Assembly: GCF_030651995.1 (NCBI RefSeq)
Contig: NZ_JAUSBN010000026.1
Location: forward strand, 50,484-114,483
Source: Reyranella sp.
Lineage (GTDB): Bacteria > Pseudomonadota > Alphaproteobacteria > Reyranellales > Reyranellaceae
Direction: 5' to 3'
DNA length: 64,000 nucleotides
In this document: piece by piece, positions 1 to 9,619 of the stretch
Position numbering within the stretch: position 1 is the first letter of the stretch
Layout: each line of letters opens with the position of its first letter
Notes under the pieces: model-generated
Databases searched by the model: none
Seen by the model: the letters and a program-made list of their open reading frames with translations, nothing else
What the model was told of the DNA's origin: nothing
Translations under genes and position numbers: made by a program

Positions 1-93
1 GCGGCGTCCCGTGGACGCTTGGGCATGGGGATTTGAACGATGGCGATGAACATGCTTGTTAGCTTACGGTCTGGGCCGCTCTGGAGCAATTGA
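1..93. other. left window edge, no gene assigned
   Basis: All three forward frames reach a stop within the first 65 or so bases, and none of the short translations resembles a recognisable protein end. The only useful signal is GGAG about eight bases before the ATG at 94, which serves the first gene. An upstream gene could end here, but that cannot be judged from this window. Confidence 0.4.
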
Positions 94-783
94 ATGACCG
101 TCATCCTGCCAGGCGTCGAGATGTGCGTCTTCGACGCCTATGGTACGCTGTTCGACTTCAATTCGGCGGTCGCGCGCCATCGCCGGACGGTCGGCCCGTC
201 CGCGGAGGCCCTTTCGGAGCTCTGGCGAACCAAGCAGATCCAGTACACTTGGCTGCGCAACGCCATGGCCACCTATGCGCCGTTCTGGCAGGTGACCGGA
301 GAGGCGCTCGACCATTGCCTGGCCGCCCATCGCATCACCGATCCAGCCGCGCGCGAGCGGCTGATGGGGGCTTACCTGGCCCTCGATCCCTTCCCCGAGG
401 CGCCGGGCATGCTGGCCTGCCTCTCGCGCGCCGGCATGCGGACCGCGATCCTGTCCAACGGCAATCCCGGCATGCTCGACCCGATGGTTGCAGCGTCGGG
501 TCTCGCCGACCACTTCGAGGCGGTGCTGAGCGTCGAAGAGGCGGGCGTCTTCAAGCCCGATCCGCGCGTCTATCGCCTCGTCGAGGCGCGCTGTGGCGTG
601 ACGCCCGACAAGGTTTGTTTCCTGTCGTCGAACTGCTGGGACGCGCATGGCGCCGCGCAGTTCGGTTTCCGTACGGTCTGGGTGAACCGAACCGGCGCAC
701 CCGACGACAACCTGCCCGGCACGCTCTCCGCCCGAATCCGCGATCTGTCCGACCTGCCCGACCTGATTGGTGTTCCACGATGA
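94..783 (+). CDS. haloacid dehalogenase type II (HAD hydrolase)
   Basis: This 229-residue protein is a HAD-superfamily hydrolase of the (S)-2-haloacid dehalogenase type II group. The nucleophile motif VFDAYGTLFD gives the catalytic Asp at residue 14. SNGNPGML supplies the motif II Ser/Asn, AGVFKPDPRVY the motif III Lys, and FLSSNCWDAHGA near residue 180 matches the SSN-x2-D-x2-GA signature typical of L-2-haloacid dehalogenases. The family hydrolyses 2-haloalkanoates to 2-hydroxyacids through an aspartyl ester, but many members act on other substrates, so dehalogenation is inferred. Length is normal and there is no signal peptide, so it is cytoplasmic. GGAG eight bases upstream supports the start. 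It overlaps the next gene by an ATGA, so the two are cotranslated. Confidence 0.85.
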   Translation: MTVILPGVEMCVFDAYGTLFDFNSAVARHRRTVGPSAEALSELWRTKQIQYTWLRNAMATYAPFWQVTGEALDHCLAAHRITDPAARERLMGAYLALDPFPEAPGMLACLSRAGMRTAILSNGNPGMLDPMVAASGLADHFEAVLSVEEAGVFKPDPRVYRLVEARCGVTPDKVCFLSSNCWDAHGAAQFGFRTVWVNRTGAPDDNLPGTLSARIRDLSDLPDLIGVPR

Positions 784-1790
784 GTTCGCTTCCGACTTTT
801 GCCACTCCCACATTCGCCGACGTCCAGGCCGCCGCCCGCCGTCTCGAGGGCATCACGATCCGCACGCCGCTGCTCGAGAACGAGCGCGTCAACCGCACGC
901 TGGGCGGCCGCCTGTTCCTCAAGGCGGAGTGCCTGCAGCGCACCGGCTCGTTCAAGCTGCGCGGCGCCTACAATTTCCTCGCCTCCATGAGCGAGGCCGA
1001 CCGCGCCAGGGGCGTGGCCGGCTGGTCCTCGGGCAATCATGCGCAGGGGCTCGCCGAGGCGGCCCGCCTGCTCGGCACCAAGGCCACCATCGTGATGCCG
1101 GCCGATGCGCCGGCCCTCAAGGTCGCCAACACGCGCGCCAGCGGCGCGGAGGTGGTGCTCTACGATCGCGTGAAGGACAGCCGCGAGGAGATCGGTCAGG
1201 GCATCGCGGCAAAGACCGGCGCCACCATCGTGCCGCCCTACGATCATCCCTGGATCCTGACGGGCCAGGGCACGGCCGGCCTCGAGATCGCCGAGCAGGC
1301 GAAGGCGCTGGGCGTGACGCTCGATGCAGTGGCCGCCCCCTGCTCCGGCGGCGGCCTGGCGACCGGCGTGGCTCTGGGCGTCAAGGGCGTCAGCCCGACG
1401 ACCACGGTGCACGCCGGCGAGCCTGCCGGCTTCGACGATCTCGCCCGCTCGCTCGCCGCCGGAACCAAGCAGAAGAACGAGAAGCTCTCCGGCTCGATCT
1501 GCGACGCGCTGCTGGCGCCGACTCCAGGCGACGTCACCTTCCCGCTGGCGCAGCGGCTCCTCGGTCCGGGGCTCGTCGTCACGGACGAGGAAGTGCTGGA
1601 AGCCATGGAGCTGGCCTTCCGCGAATTCAAGCTGGTGGTCGAGCCGGGGGGCGCCGTCGCACTGGCGGCGGCCCTCACCGGAAAGCTGCCTGTGAAGGGC
1701 CGCGCCGTGGCCGTCGTCTGTTCGGGCGGCAATGTGGATCACGCCACGTTCAAGCGGGCGCTCGACCGGATGCCCAACGTCCCCGCATGA
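780..1790 (+). CDS. PLP-dependent threonine/serine dehydratase-like enzyme
   Basis: This 336-residue fold-type II PLP enzyme resembles catabolic threonine/serine dehydratase and threo-3-hydroxyaspartate ammonia-lyase. RTGSFKLRGAYN carries the PLP lysine (about K59), SSGNHAQG is the substrate loop, CSGGGLATG is the glycine-rich phosphate-binding loop, and VVCSGGNVD near the C-terminus contacts the PLP ring nitrogen. The C-terminal ACT domain of biosynthetic IlvA is absent, which suggests a catabolic, non-isoleucine-regulated enzyme. It starts within the stop of the HAD gene and its own stop overlaps the adenylate cyclase start, so all three form one translationally coupled unit. The exact substrate (threonine, serine or 3-hydroxyaspartate) is not decided by the sequence. 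Confidence 0.85.
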   Translation: MSSLPTFATPTFADVQAAARRLEGITIRTPLLENERVNRTLGGRLFLKAECLQRTGSFKLRGAYNFLASMSEADRARGVAGWSSGNHAQGLAEAARLLGTKATIVMPADAPALKVANTRASGAEVVLYDRVKDSREEIGQGIAAKTGATIVPPYDHPWILTGQGTAGLEIAEQAKALGVTLDAVAAPCSGGGLATGVALGVKGVSPTTTVHAGEPAGFDDLARSLAAGTKQKNEKLSGSICDALLAPTPGDVTFPLAQRLLGPGLVVTDEEVLEAMELAFREFKLVVEPGGAVALAAALTGKLPVKGRAVAVVCSGGNVDHATFKRALDRMPNVPA

Positions 1791-2839
1791 CGATATCGAG
1801 GCGCAACCGGCGCGAATGGCGGATCATCCTGTGGATCAGCCTGGCCAGCGCCGTGATCAGCGCCTATTTCGGCCAGGCCGTGGCTCCCGCCGACGCGCCA
1901 CCCTGGAGCGGCGTCGTGCATGGCATCCTCACGTCCCTGCTGATCACCACGCCGATCACCTTCTTCGAGGTACGGCGCGCGCGCATCAACTCGCTTGGCT
2001 GGATGCGTCGCCTGCCGCTGCTAGGCTATTTCCTCGTCAAGGTGGCGTTCTATTGCGTCGCCATCGTCGCAGGGCTGATCCTTTCGCGCCTGTTGATGTC
2101 GATCGGAACCCGGCAATTCGTCATTTTCGATTCGATCTTCCAGAACTCCGTATTCTTCGCCATCGGCATGTCGGTCGTCGCCAACCTCATCGTCGAGACC
2201 GGCCGCCTGCTGGGGTTCGGTACCCTGAAGAACCTGCTGCTCGGGCGCTATGCCCGGCCCCGAAGCGAGCAAAGGGCGTTCCTGCTGATCGACATGAAGG
2301 ATTCGACCGGGCTCGCGGAGAAGCTCGGCGCGATCCGGTTCCATGAGCTGCTCAATGCCTTCTTCCGCGACATCGCCGACGCCGCCCTGGAATGCGACGC
2401 CGAAATCCACAAGTACGTCGGAGACGAGGCGATCCTGACCTGGCCGGAAGGTCTTCCGCTCAGCGCCGGCGACTGCCTCGACTGCCCGTTTCTCGCCCGC
2501 CAGAACATCGCAGGCAACGCAGCGCGCTACCGCGACCGGTTCGGTGCCGTCCCCGAGTTTCGCGCGGCCCTGCATTACGGTGAGATCGTCGCCGGTGAAA
2601 TCGGCGACGTGCGCCGCGAGATCACCTATGTCGGAGACACGCTGAACGTGGCGGCGCGCCTGCTCGACGCCTCCAAGGGGCTCGGCCGCGACGTCCTGGC
2701 GTCCGGCGAATTGCTCGCCCGGGTCCGCCTGCCGGCAGGCCTTCAGGCCGAACCGTTGCCGACCCTGACGATCCGCGGCCGCGATGCGCCGCTCGAGATC
2801 GCCGCGCTATCGATGCGCGGCGGCCAGGATCAGCACTGA
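1787..2839 (+). CDS. membrane-anchored class III adenylate/guanylate cyclase
   Basis: This 350-residue protein has about four hydrophobic segments in its first 150 residues, followed by one cyclase homology domain. LLIDMKDST near residue 170 holds the first metal-binding Asp and KYVGDEAILTW the second. LHYGEIVAGEIG and ITYVGDTLNVAARL match the later catalytic motifs with the Asn-x3-Arg pair. The family makes cAMP (sometimes cGMP) as a homodimer at the inner membrane. Between the metal motifs lies an unusual segment, GDCLDCPFLARQNI, with a CxxC pair, possibly a redox or metal switch (inference). The start is fixed by an ATGA overlap with the dehydratase stop. It converges on the Liv operon with 51 bases between, in which I see no clear terminator. 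Confidence 0.88.
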   Translation: MTISRRNRREWRIILWISLASAVISAYFGQAVAPADAPPWSGVVHGILTSLLITTPITFFEVRRARINSLGWMRRLPLLGYFLVKVAFYCVAIVAGLILSRLLMSIGTRQFVIFDSIFQNSVFFAIGMSVVANLIVETGRLLGFGTLKNLLLGRYARPRSEQRAFLLIDMKDSTGLAEKLGAIRFHELLNAFFRDIADAALECDAEIHKYVGDEAILTWPEGLPLSAGDCLDCPFLARQNIAGNAARYRDRFGAVPEFRAALHYGEIVAGEIGDVRREITYVGDTLNVAARLLDASKGLGRDVLASGELLARVRLPAGLQAEPLPTLTIRGRDAPLEIAALSMRGGQDQH

Positions 2840-2890
2840 GGCCTTTCGCCGGTCTTCAGGCGGACAACAGGCCGGCCGTGCCTCGCCAAC

Positions 2891-3862
2891 TCATCGATTT
2901 TTCCGCTTGCCCGACGACTTCAGCAAGTCGAGCAAGCTGCCCAGGATACCCTTGGGGAGGAAGATGATGAACACGACCAGCAGGACGCCGTAGACGAGGT
3001 TGTCCCAGCCGACGGCCTTGGTGCCGAAGCCGATGCGCAGGACCTCGGCCAGCATGATGGTGATGATGGCACCAATCGTCGGCCCCAGGGCGACGTATAT
3101 GCCGCCCACGACGGCGGCGAACACCATCTGCAGGGAGACCGCGATGCCGCTCACCGTGTCGGGGGCGATGAACATCTGGTACTGGCCGTAGAGGGCGCCC
3201 GCCATCGCCGTCATAACGGCACTGATCACGGTGATGCGCAGCTTCTCGGCCGTCACGTTGACGCCCGCCGCCGCCGCCGCGTCCTCGTCCTCCGAGATCG
3301 CCTCCATCGCGTAACGGCTCATGCTGCGGTCGATCCAGTACCAGACAGCCAGGCCGCCGGCCCAGACGCCGAGCGCGATCAGGTACCAGACGACCTTGTC
3401 GTCGAACTGCAACGCGAGGATGTGGCTGCCCTTGGTCCGCTCCGGCGTGTAGCCCAGCGAACCGCCGGTATAGTCGCGGGTCGCGATGATGATCTGCAGG
3501 ACGATGCCCGACAGCGCGAGTGTCACCAGCGCGAAATAGTGGCCGGTAATGCGGAAGCGGAAGCACGGATAGGCCACCACCAGCGCCAGCGCCCCGGCGC
3601 ATAGCATGGCCGCCGGGATGCCGATCCACGGCGAGACGCCGAGATGGTTCCACAGCAGCGCCGTCACGTAGGCGCCGACGCCCATGAAGCCGCCATGGCC
3701 CAGCGACACCAGCCCGAACCGCCCCATCATCGACCACGACGTGTAGGCGAACGACCAGATGAGGATCAGCACCAGGATGTGCAGGTGATAGGGGTCGCGA
3801 TAGACGAAGGGCAGCGCGACCAGCGCCACCAAGCCGACACCCCAGGCGAGCTGCTTGTTCAT
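2891..3862 (-). CDS. livM: branched-chain amino acid ABC transporter permease LivM
   Basis: This 323-residue inner-membrane permease has the LivM pattern: an N-terminal hydrophobic block, FGLVSLGHGGFMGVGAY (the conserved loop seen in LivH/LivM proteins), further membrane helices and a C-terminal LPKGILG segment typical of LivM ends. With LivH it forms the channel for leucine, isoleucine and valine or related substrates. The start at MNKQLAWG was chosen because it overlaps the LivH stop by four bases (ATGA type); a longer open frame further upstream lies inside livH. It is the last gene of the operon. Confidence 0.9.
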   Translation of the reverse strand: MNKQLAWGVGLVALVALPFVYRDPYHLHILVLILIWSFAYTSWSMMGRFGLVSLGHGGFMGVGAYVTALLWNHLGVSPWIGIPAAMLCAGALALVVAYPCFRFRITGHYFALVTLALSGIVLQIIIATRDYTGGSLGYTPERTKGSHILALQFDDKVVWYLIALGVWAGGLAVWYWIDRSMSRYAMEAISEDEDAAAAAGVNVTAEKLRITVISAVMTAMAGALYGQYQMFIAPDTVSGIAVSLQMVFAAVVGGIYVALGPTIGAIITIMLAEVLRIGFGTKAVGWDNLVYGVLLVVFIIFLPKGILGSLLDLLKSSGKRKNR

Positions 3863-4731
3863 GAGCGCTTCGCCAGCAGGCCGGCGGGCCGGATGAACAT
3901 CATGACGATGAAGAAGGCGAAGGCCAGCACGTAGCCCCATTCGAGGTCGGAGAAGAGCCCGCCGAGCGAGATGATCTCGGCGAACAGGAAGGCGGCCACG
4001 AAGCCGCCGACGAAGTTGCCGAGACCGCCCAGCACGCAGATCAGGAAGGTGATCGGCCCGAAGGACAGGCCGACGAAGGGATGGACGTCGTACTGAAGCA
4101 CCAGCAGGCAGGCCGCCAACCCGGCCAGTCCGCCGCCGAGCGCCGACGTGACCAAGTAGATCTTCTTCGTGTCCACACCCATCAGCGCCATGATCTGGCG
4201 GTCCTGGGCGATCGCGCGGATGGCCGTGCCGGTGTAGGTGCGCGTCATGAAGAGATAGACCGCGACCATGCCAATCAGCGCCGCGCCGAAGGCCAGCAGG
4301 CGCGCGTAGCTGAAATGCATCTCGCCCAGCGCCAGAACCGGCAGGCGGATGCCGAGATTGCGGAAGTCGATGCCGAAGGCCACCGTTGCGAAGCTCTGCA
4401 GCACGAACAGAACGCCGCCGGTGGCGAGCAGCTGGTTGATCGGCGGCGCCCCCAGCAGCGGCGAGATCACCAGGAAGTGGAGGGCCGCCCCCAGAGCCGC
4501 AACCAGCAGGATGCAGAGCGGCGCCGCGACCCAGTACGGCAGGTGATAGACCGAGAACAGGTAATACATGCCGTACATGCCGATCATCACCAGCTCGGCA
4601 TAGCAGATCCACGTCACGTCGATGACGCCGAAGATCAGGTTGAGGCCGAGTGCGAGCAGCGCCAGCACCCCGCCCAGCAGGATGCCGTTGACCAGCGCCT
4701 CGAGCAGGTAGATGTCAAAAATTTCCATCAT
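3859..4731 (-). CDS. livH: branched-chain amino acid ABC transporter permease LivH
   Basis: This 290-residue permease is almost entirely hydrophobic, with about eight predicted helices. It shows the LivH hallmark region LALGLNLIFGVIDV near residue 30 and the C-terminal LLGGLGNFVGGF-like motif, seen here as CVLGGLGNFVGG. It pairs with LivM as the membrane half of a polar amino-acid importer. The start is the first of two consecutive ATG codons; a GGTGAGG ribosome-binding site sits just upstream and overlaps the livF stop codon, so translation is coupled. Confidence 0.9.
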   Translation of the reverse strand: MMEIFDIYLLEALVNGILLGGVLALLALGLNLIFGVIDVTWICYAELVMIGMYGMYYLFSVYHLPYWVAAPLCILLVAALGAALHFLVISPLLGAPPINQLLATGGVLFVLQSFATVAFGIDFRNLGIRLPVLALGEMHFSYARLLAFGAALIGMVAVYLFMTRTYTGTAIRAIAQDRQIMALMGVDTKKIYLVTSALGGGLAGLAACLLVLQYDVHPFVGLSFGPITFLICVLGGLGNFVGGFVAAFLFAEIISLGGLFSDLEWGYVLAFAFFIVMMFIRPAGLLAKRS

Positions 4732-4739
4732 CGCCTCAC

Positions 4740-5444
<705 letters not shown>

Positions 5445-5458
5445 TGGTGCGAGCCCCG

Positions 5459-6232
5459 TCAGCGCGTGGCCGGACTGCCGCCCGCGGCGGCGGCGGCCGT
5501 GGCCTGGGTGGCGAGCGCGTCGGTGCCCAGATAGACCTCGATCACCCGGGGGTCGTGCGACACCGCGCTCGGCAGGCCCTCGGAGATCTTCTCGCCGTGG
5601 TCCAGCACCATGACGCGATCCACGACCTTCATCAGGACGCCCATGATGTGCTCGACCCAGATGATGGTGATGCCGAGTTCGCTGCGGATCTTGCGCAGCA
5701 TGTCGGCGGCCTGTTCCATCTCCGTCTCATCGAGGCCGCCCAGGCTCTCGTCGGCCAGCAGCAGCTTCGGCCCCGTCGCGATCGCCTTGGCCAGTTCCAG
5801 CTTCTTGAGGCCGGCCGCTCCCAGCCCGTCGACGCTGGCGCTGCGATCGGTCGGCAGGCCAACCATGGCGAGCGCACGCTCGGCCGCCTCCTCCGCCTTT
5901 ATCAGGCTGTGGCTGCCCTGACCGTAATAGCCCGCCAGGACCACGTTCTCGAAGATGGTCAGGCGGCGAAAGGGCCGCGGGATCTGGAAGGTCCGGCCGA
6001 TCCCGCTGTTGATGATGCGGTGCGGCGGCAGGCCGGCGATCTCGGTGCCAGCGAACCTGATCGATCCCGCGCTGGGCGGGAACGTTCCCGACAGCATGTT
6101 GAAGATCGTGCTCTTGCCCGAGCCGTTGGGGCCGATCAGGCCGAGAATCTCGCCCTGATCGACCTTGAACGACACGTTGTTTACGGCCGTGAACCCGCCG
6201 AAACGCTTTACCAATCCCTCGACGACCAGCAC
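5459..6232 (-). CDS. livG: branched-chain amino acid ABC transporter ATPase LivG
   Basis: This 257-residue ATPase has a normal Walker A, GPNGSGKST, the LivG loop GIGRTFQIPRPF, Walker B LLLADESLGGLD with the catalytic Glu kept, and the switch motif WVEH. The ABC signature is unusual: where LSGGQ or LSYGQQ is expected it reads LGAAGLKKLELAKAI, keeping the downstream helix but losing the central Gly-Gly-Gln. The C-terminus carries an Ala/Thr-rich tail of about 20 residues. It sits 29 bases downstream of the binding-protein gene and forms a heterodimer with LivF. Confidence 0.9.
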   Translation of the reverse strand: MLVVEGLVKRFGGFTAVNNVSFKVDQGEILGLIGPNGSGKSTIFNMLSGTFPPSAGSIRFAGTEIAGLPPHRIINSGIGRTFQIPRPFRRLTIFENVVLAGYYGQGSHSLIKAEEAAERALAMVGLPTDRSASVDGLGAAGLKKLELAKAIATGPKLLLADESLGGLDETEMEQAADMLRKIRSELGITIIWVEHIMGVLMKVVDRVMVLDHGEKISEGLPSAVSHDPRVIEVYLGTDALATQATAAAAAGGSPATR

Positions 6233-6261
6233 GGCACGCCCTCGTTCGTTGCGGCCACGGC

Positions 6262-7575
6262 CTACTGGTTGCTAAAGCCCGAGGTCTTGGGCAGCGGCAG
6301 CACCGGCTCGCGCTGCTGCTGGCTCTTCGGCCACACCACGTACGACTTGTCGTCGACATACTGGATGATGACCGGGAACGACCGCTCGTTCTGGCCGGCG
6401 ATCGGCGAGCCCTCGCCCGCGAACTTCACGCCGAAGCCCAGCATCGTGCCGCCTTCCGGCAGGTCGACCTCGAGGGCGGCCTTGCGCAGCGCGTCCGAGC
6501 TGATCCCGCCGTGCTTCTTGATCGCGCGCGGCAGGACCTCGGTGAAGAACACGTACGAATTGGAAGCGGCCATGCCGACATGGGCCGAACGGATGGCGAC
6601 GCCCGGCTTGATCTTGTCGAATTCCTCGCCGACCATCTTGATTACCGGCGGCAGCTTCGGATCGAGCGCCGCCTGGTTGGCCAGCCAGATGGAGATCGGA
6701 TCGATGTTGAACACGTAGTTCACATCGTTGCCCATGCCCTCCTTCAGCTTCTCGTAGACGCCGTAGCCCGCGCCATGACCGACCAGCGCGCCGAACTTGA
6801 GGCCCTGTTCGCGCGCCTGGCGGGCGAACAGCGTGATATCGGGGTTGTACCCGGTGTGGAAAATCACGTCGGGACGGGCCCGCTTCAGCTTCGTCACCAG
6901 CGACGACAGGTCGGGTGCAGTCGCCGAATAGCCTTCCTTCATGACGATGTTGAAGCCGGCCTTCTTGGAGCCCGCTTCGTTGCCCTTGGCGACGTCGACG
7001 CCGTACGAGCCGTCTTCATGGATGATCGCCACGCGCATGTCCTTCGGCTCCTTGCCGAACTTCGCCTTGGCGTTCTTTTCGATCATGTCGGCGGCCATGA
7101 GGCCGAACTGCTGGCCGCTCGCCTGGGGCCGGAAGACGTACTTCAGGTTCTTGTTCTCGACGACGCTCGTCGAAATGCAGGTGGTGATCCACATGAAGTT
7201 CTTGAGCTGCTCGACACGCGCCGCCACGGGCACGCATTGCGCCGAGGAAAAGAACCCCAAGAGGAGGTTGACCTTCTCCTGCTCGATCAGGCGCACCGCC
7301 TCGTTGATGGCGACGTCCGGCTTGCTCTGAGCGTCGGCGTAGACCGCCTCGATCTTATAGCCCTCGACCCCACCCTGCTTGATGAAGTTGTCGATCATGA
7401 TCTTGGCGCCGACGTACTGCAGTTCCGACCCACCGCCGGCCAGCGGGCCCGTCAGATCATAAATCACGCCGATCTTGATCTTCTTCTCTTGCGCGGTAGC
7501 ACTGCCCGCGAAGCCGAAAGCAGCCGACGCGGCGACCACGCCAGCCAAGAGGCGGCGCCCAATACCCTTGGTCAT
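6262..7575 (-). CDS. branched-chain amino acid-type ABC periplasmic binding protein
   Basis: This 437-residue protein has a Sec signal peptide (positive MTKGIGRR, a hydrophobic stretch, then cleavage after GSATAQ), followed by KIKIGVIYDLTGPLAGGGSELQ, which is the usual opening of Peripla_BP_6/LivJ-type receptors. It captures the ligand in the periplasm for LivHMGF. The start at 7575 has a strong GGGAGGAGAG site just upstream; a longer frame to 7599 was rejected. It is the first gene of the operon, and at 437 residues it is longer than classical LivJ/LivK, so the ligand may be larger or different from branched-chain amino acids. Confidence 0.9.
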   Translation of the reverse strand: MTKGIGRRLLAGVVAASAAFGFAGSATAQEKKIKIGVIYDLTGPLAGGGSELQYVGAKIMIDNFIKQGGVEGYKIEAVYADAQSKPDVAINEAVRLIEQEKVNLLLGFFSSAQCVPVAARVEQLKNFMWITTCISTSVVENKNLKYVFRPQASGQQFGLMAADMIEKNAKAKFGKEPKDMRVAIIHEDGSYGVDVAKGNEAGSKKAGFNIVMKEGYSATAPDLSSLVTKLKRARPDVIFHTGYNPDITLFARQAREQGLKFGALVGHGAGYGVYEKLKEGMGNDVNYVFNIDPISIWLANQAALDPKLPPVIKMVGEEFDKIKPGVAIRSAHVGMAASNSYVFFTEVLPRAIKKHGGISSDALRKAALEVDLPEGGTMLGFGVKFAGEGSPIAGQNERSFPVIIQYVDDKSYVVWPKSQQQREPVLPLPKTSGFSNQ

Positions 7576-7661
7576 GATCTCTCCTCCCAGTGACTGCACG
7601 CTGCACGCGTTTTCTTGAACGCATCACAGGCTCCGCGGGAGGTTCTGTCAAGGGTTTCGCG

Positions 7662-9614
7662 CTACCGGCCCTCTCCTGGCGTGAGAATCTCGAACATCAT
7701 GCCAGCCGGCGGATCCATCATCGCGAACAGCGCAGCGAGCTTCGGGATCTCGCCTTCGAGCTTCAACGCACCGCTCGCCAGTGCGTCGGGAATGGTGAGC
7801 TTGCGCATGACGATCTGGTCCATCGTGGCGCGCGTCGTCGTCACCGACACATCGGCGTTCGCCGCTGTCTCGCCCATGCGATGCGTGAGCGTGCAGTGCT
7901 TCAGCGTCAGCACCAGCGTCTCGTTGCGGTCGGTGAAGCGCCAGTTGACGACCAGCGACTGTCCGGCCGCCTTCTTCGCATCGAGGCGAATGGCCATCAG
8001 GTCGAAGAAGACGTCACTGGTGAGACCGGCCAGCGTGTCGGCGCCCATGCCGGGCCGCACCGGCATCTGGAAGACGCCATGGCGCAGTTCCTGCGCGCCA
8101 TAGAGGAAGGCGTTGCGCCAGGTGGCCGACTCCGCCTGGTAGCCCATCTGCTCCAGCGCATCGGCGCAGAGCGCGCGGGCCTCCTTGTTCTCCGGCTCGG
8201 CGTAGACGACTTCCTTCATGACCTGCGCCACCCAACGGAACTCGCCCTTGGCGAAGTCGGCGCGCGCGCGCTCGATGACCGCGGCGGCACCGCCCATGTA
8301 CTCGACGAACTTCCGCGCCGCCGGCGCCGGCGGCAGCGGGTGCAGGTTGCAGGGATTGGCGTCGTACCAGGACAGATAGCGTTGATAGACCGCCTTCACA
8401 TTGTGGCTCACCGACCCGTAGTAGCCGCGCACGGCCCAGCGTTCGGCGAGACCCGGCGGCAGGTCGATCGCCTCGGCGATCTCGGCCGGGCGCCAGCCGC
8501 GATTCATGTAGCGCAGCGTCTGGTCGTGGATGTGCTTGTAGAGGTCGCGCTGCGCCTCGAGATAGTCGATGATCTTGGCGTTGTCCCAGGTCGGCCAGTG
8601 ATGCTGGCCGATCAGCACCTTCGTCTTCGGCCCGTACATCGCGATGGCGTCGCCGATATACTTGGCCCAGATGCGCGGATCGCGCGCCACGGCGCCGCGC
8701 AGGGGAATGAAGTTGTGCAGGAGCGGACAGGCGTTCTCCGCCATGTTGAGCACGCCGAGCTGCGGATAGAACATGTGCATCTCGGCCGGCGCCTCGGTCT
8801 CCGGCGCCAGCTGGAAGACGATCTCGATGCCGTCGATCACATGCGTCTCGACCGGCTTCGCCATCGACTGCGTCGGCGCGATCAGGCCCGGCGTGCCGCG
8901 CGCGACACTCTTGCCGAGGCCGGCATCGACCTGCCCGCGCGCGCCGCGCGGCAGCATCGTACCGAACTGGAACTGGGCGCGCCGCGACATCGGCGCCCCC
9001 GCCAGCACGTTCTCACCCGAGATGGCTTCCATGAATCCGGCCGGCGCGATCACCTTCACCTTGCCAGCCTTCACATCGACCTCGTCGACGATGCCGCGCA
9101 CGCCGCCATAGTGATCGATATGGCTGTGGGTGTAGATCACCGCGACCACGGGCTTTCGCGGCCGGTGCGCGTAGTAGAGGTCGAGGGCGGCGCGCGAGAC
9201 CTCGGCGGTGGTCAGCGGATCGATCAGGATCAGCCCGCTGTCGCCCTCGATCACCGTCATGTTGGCGATGTCGAAGCCGCGCAGCTGGTAGAGCCGGTCG
9301 GTGACCTTGAAGAGCCCGTTGGCGAGGTTGAGGCGCGCCATACGCCACAGGCTGGGATTGACCGTATCGGGCGCCAGCTCGCCGTCGATGAAGGCATACT
9401 CGCCCAGGTTCCACAGGACCGTGCCACCGCCGGTGCGCACGATCCCGTCGGGCACGGTCGCAACCAGACCGCGCTTCGCGGCCTCGAAGTCGGCCGTGTC
9501 GGCGAAAGGCAGATGCGCCGCCATCGCCGCATTGGCGGCTTTCGTTGCAGGTTCGGCGTCGCGCGCGGCGTCGAGATGGGAGGAAGGAACGGGAACGGCC
9601 GAAGCGGACGCCAT
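7662..9614 (-). CDS. alkylsulfatase-like metallo-beta-lactamase-fold hydrolase
   Basis: This 650-residue protein resembles the SdsA1/YjcS group of Zn-dependent alkyl sulfatases, which cleave primary alkyl sulfates such as SDS to alcohol and sulfate. The metal motif THSHIDHYGG lies near residue 170, and the second-metal and sulfate-site regions ENACPLLHNF and GQHHWPTWD follow. The middle is the helical dimerisation domain and the last 125 or so residues look like the SCP2-like C-terminal domain. Unlike SdsA1 there is no signal peptide: the N-terminus is Ala/Ser/Pro-rich and soluble. The start is the ATG at 9614, five bases after the TctC gene stop, so the two are one operon. Linear-ether or other sulfate-ester substrates are equally possible. 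Confidence 0.85.
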   Translation of the reverse strand: MASASAVPVPSSHLDAARDAEPATKAANAAMAAHLPFADTADFEAAKRGLVATVPDGIVRTGGGTVLWNLGEYAFIDGELAPDTVNPSLWRMARLNLANGLFKVTDRLYQLRGFDIANMTVIEGDSGLILIDPLTTAEVSRAALDLYYAHRPRKPVVAVIYTHSHIDHYGGVRGIVDEVDVKAGKVKVIAPAGFMEAISGENVLAGAPMSRRAQFQFGTMLPRGARGQVDAGLGKSVARGTPGLIAPTQSMAKPVETHVIDGIEIVFQLAPETEAPAEMHMFYPQLGVLNMAENACPLLHNFIPLRGAVARDPRIWAKYIGDAIAMYGPKTKVLIGQHHWPTWDNAKIIDYLEAQRDLYKHIHDQTLRYMNRGWRPAEIAEAIDLPPGLAERWAVRGYYGSVSHNVKAVYQRYLSWYDANPCNLHPLPPAPAARKFVEYMGGAAAVIERARADFAKGEFRWVAQVMKEVVYAEPENKEARALCADALEQMGYQAESATWRNAFLYGAQELRHGVFQMPVRPGMGADTLAGLTSDVFFDLMAIRLDAKKAAGQSLVVNWRFTDRNETLVLTLKHCTLTHRMGETAANADVSVTTTRATMDQIVMRKLTIPDALASGALKLEGEIPKLAALFAMMDPPAGMMFEILTPGEGR

Positions 9615-9619
9615 GATTG

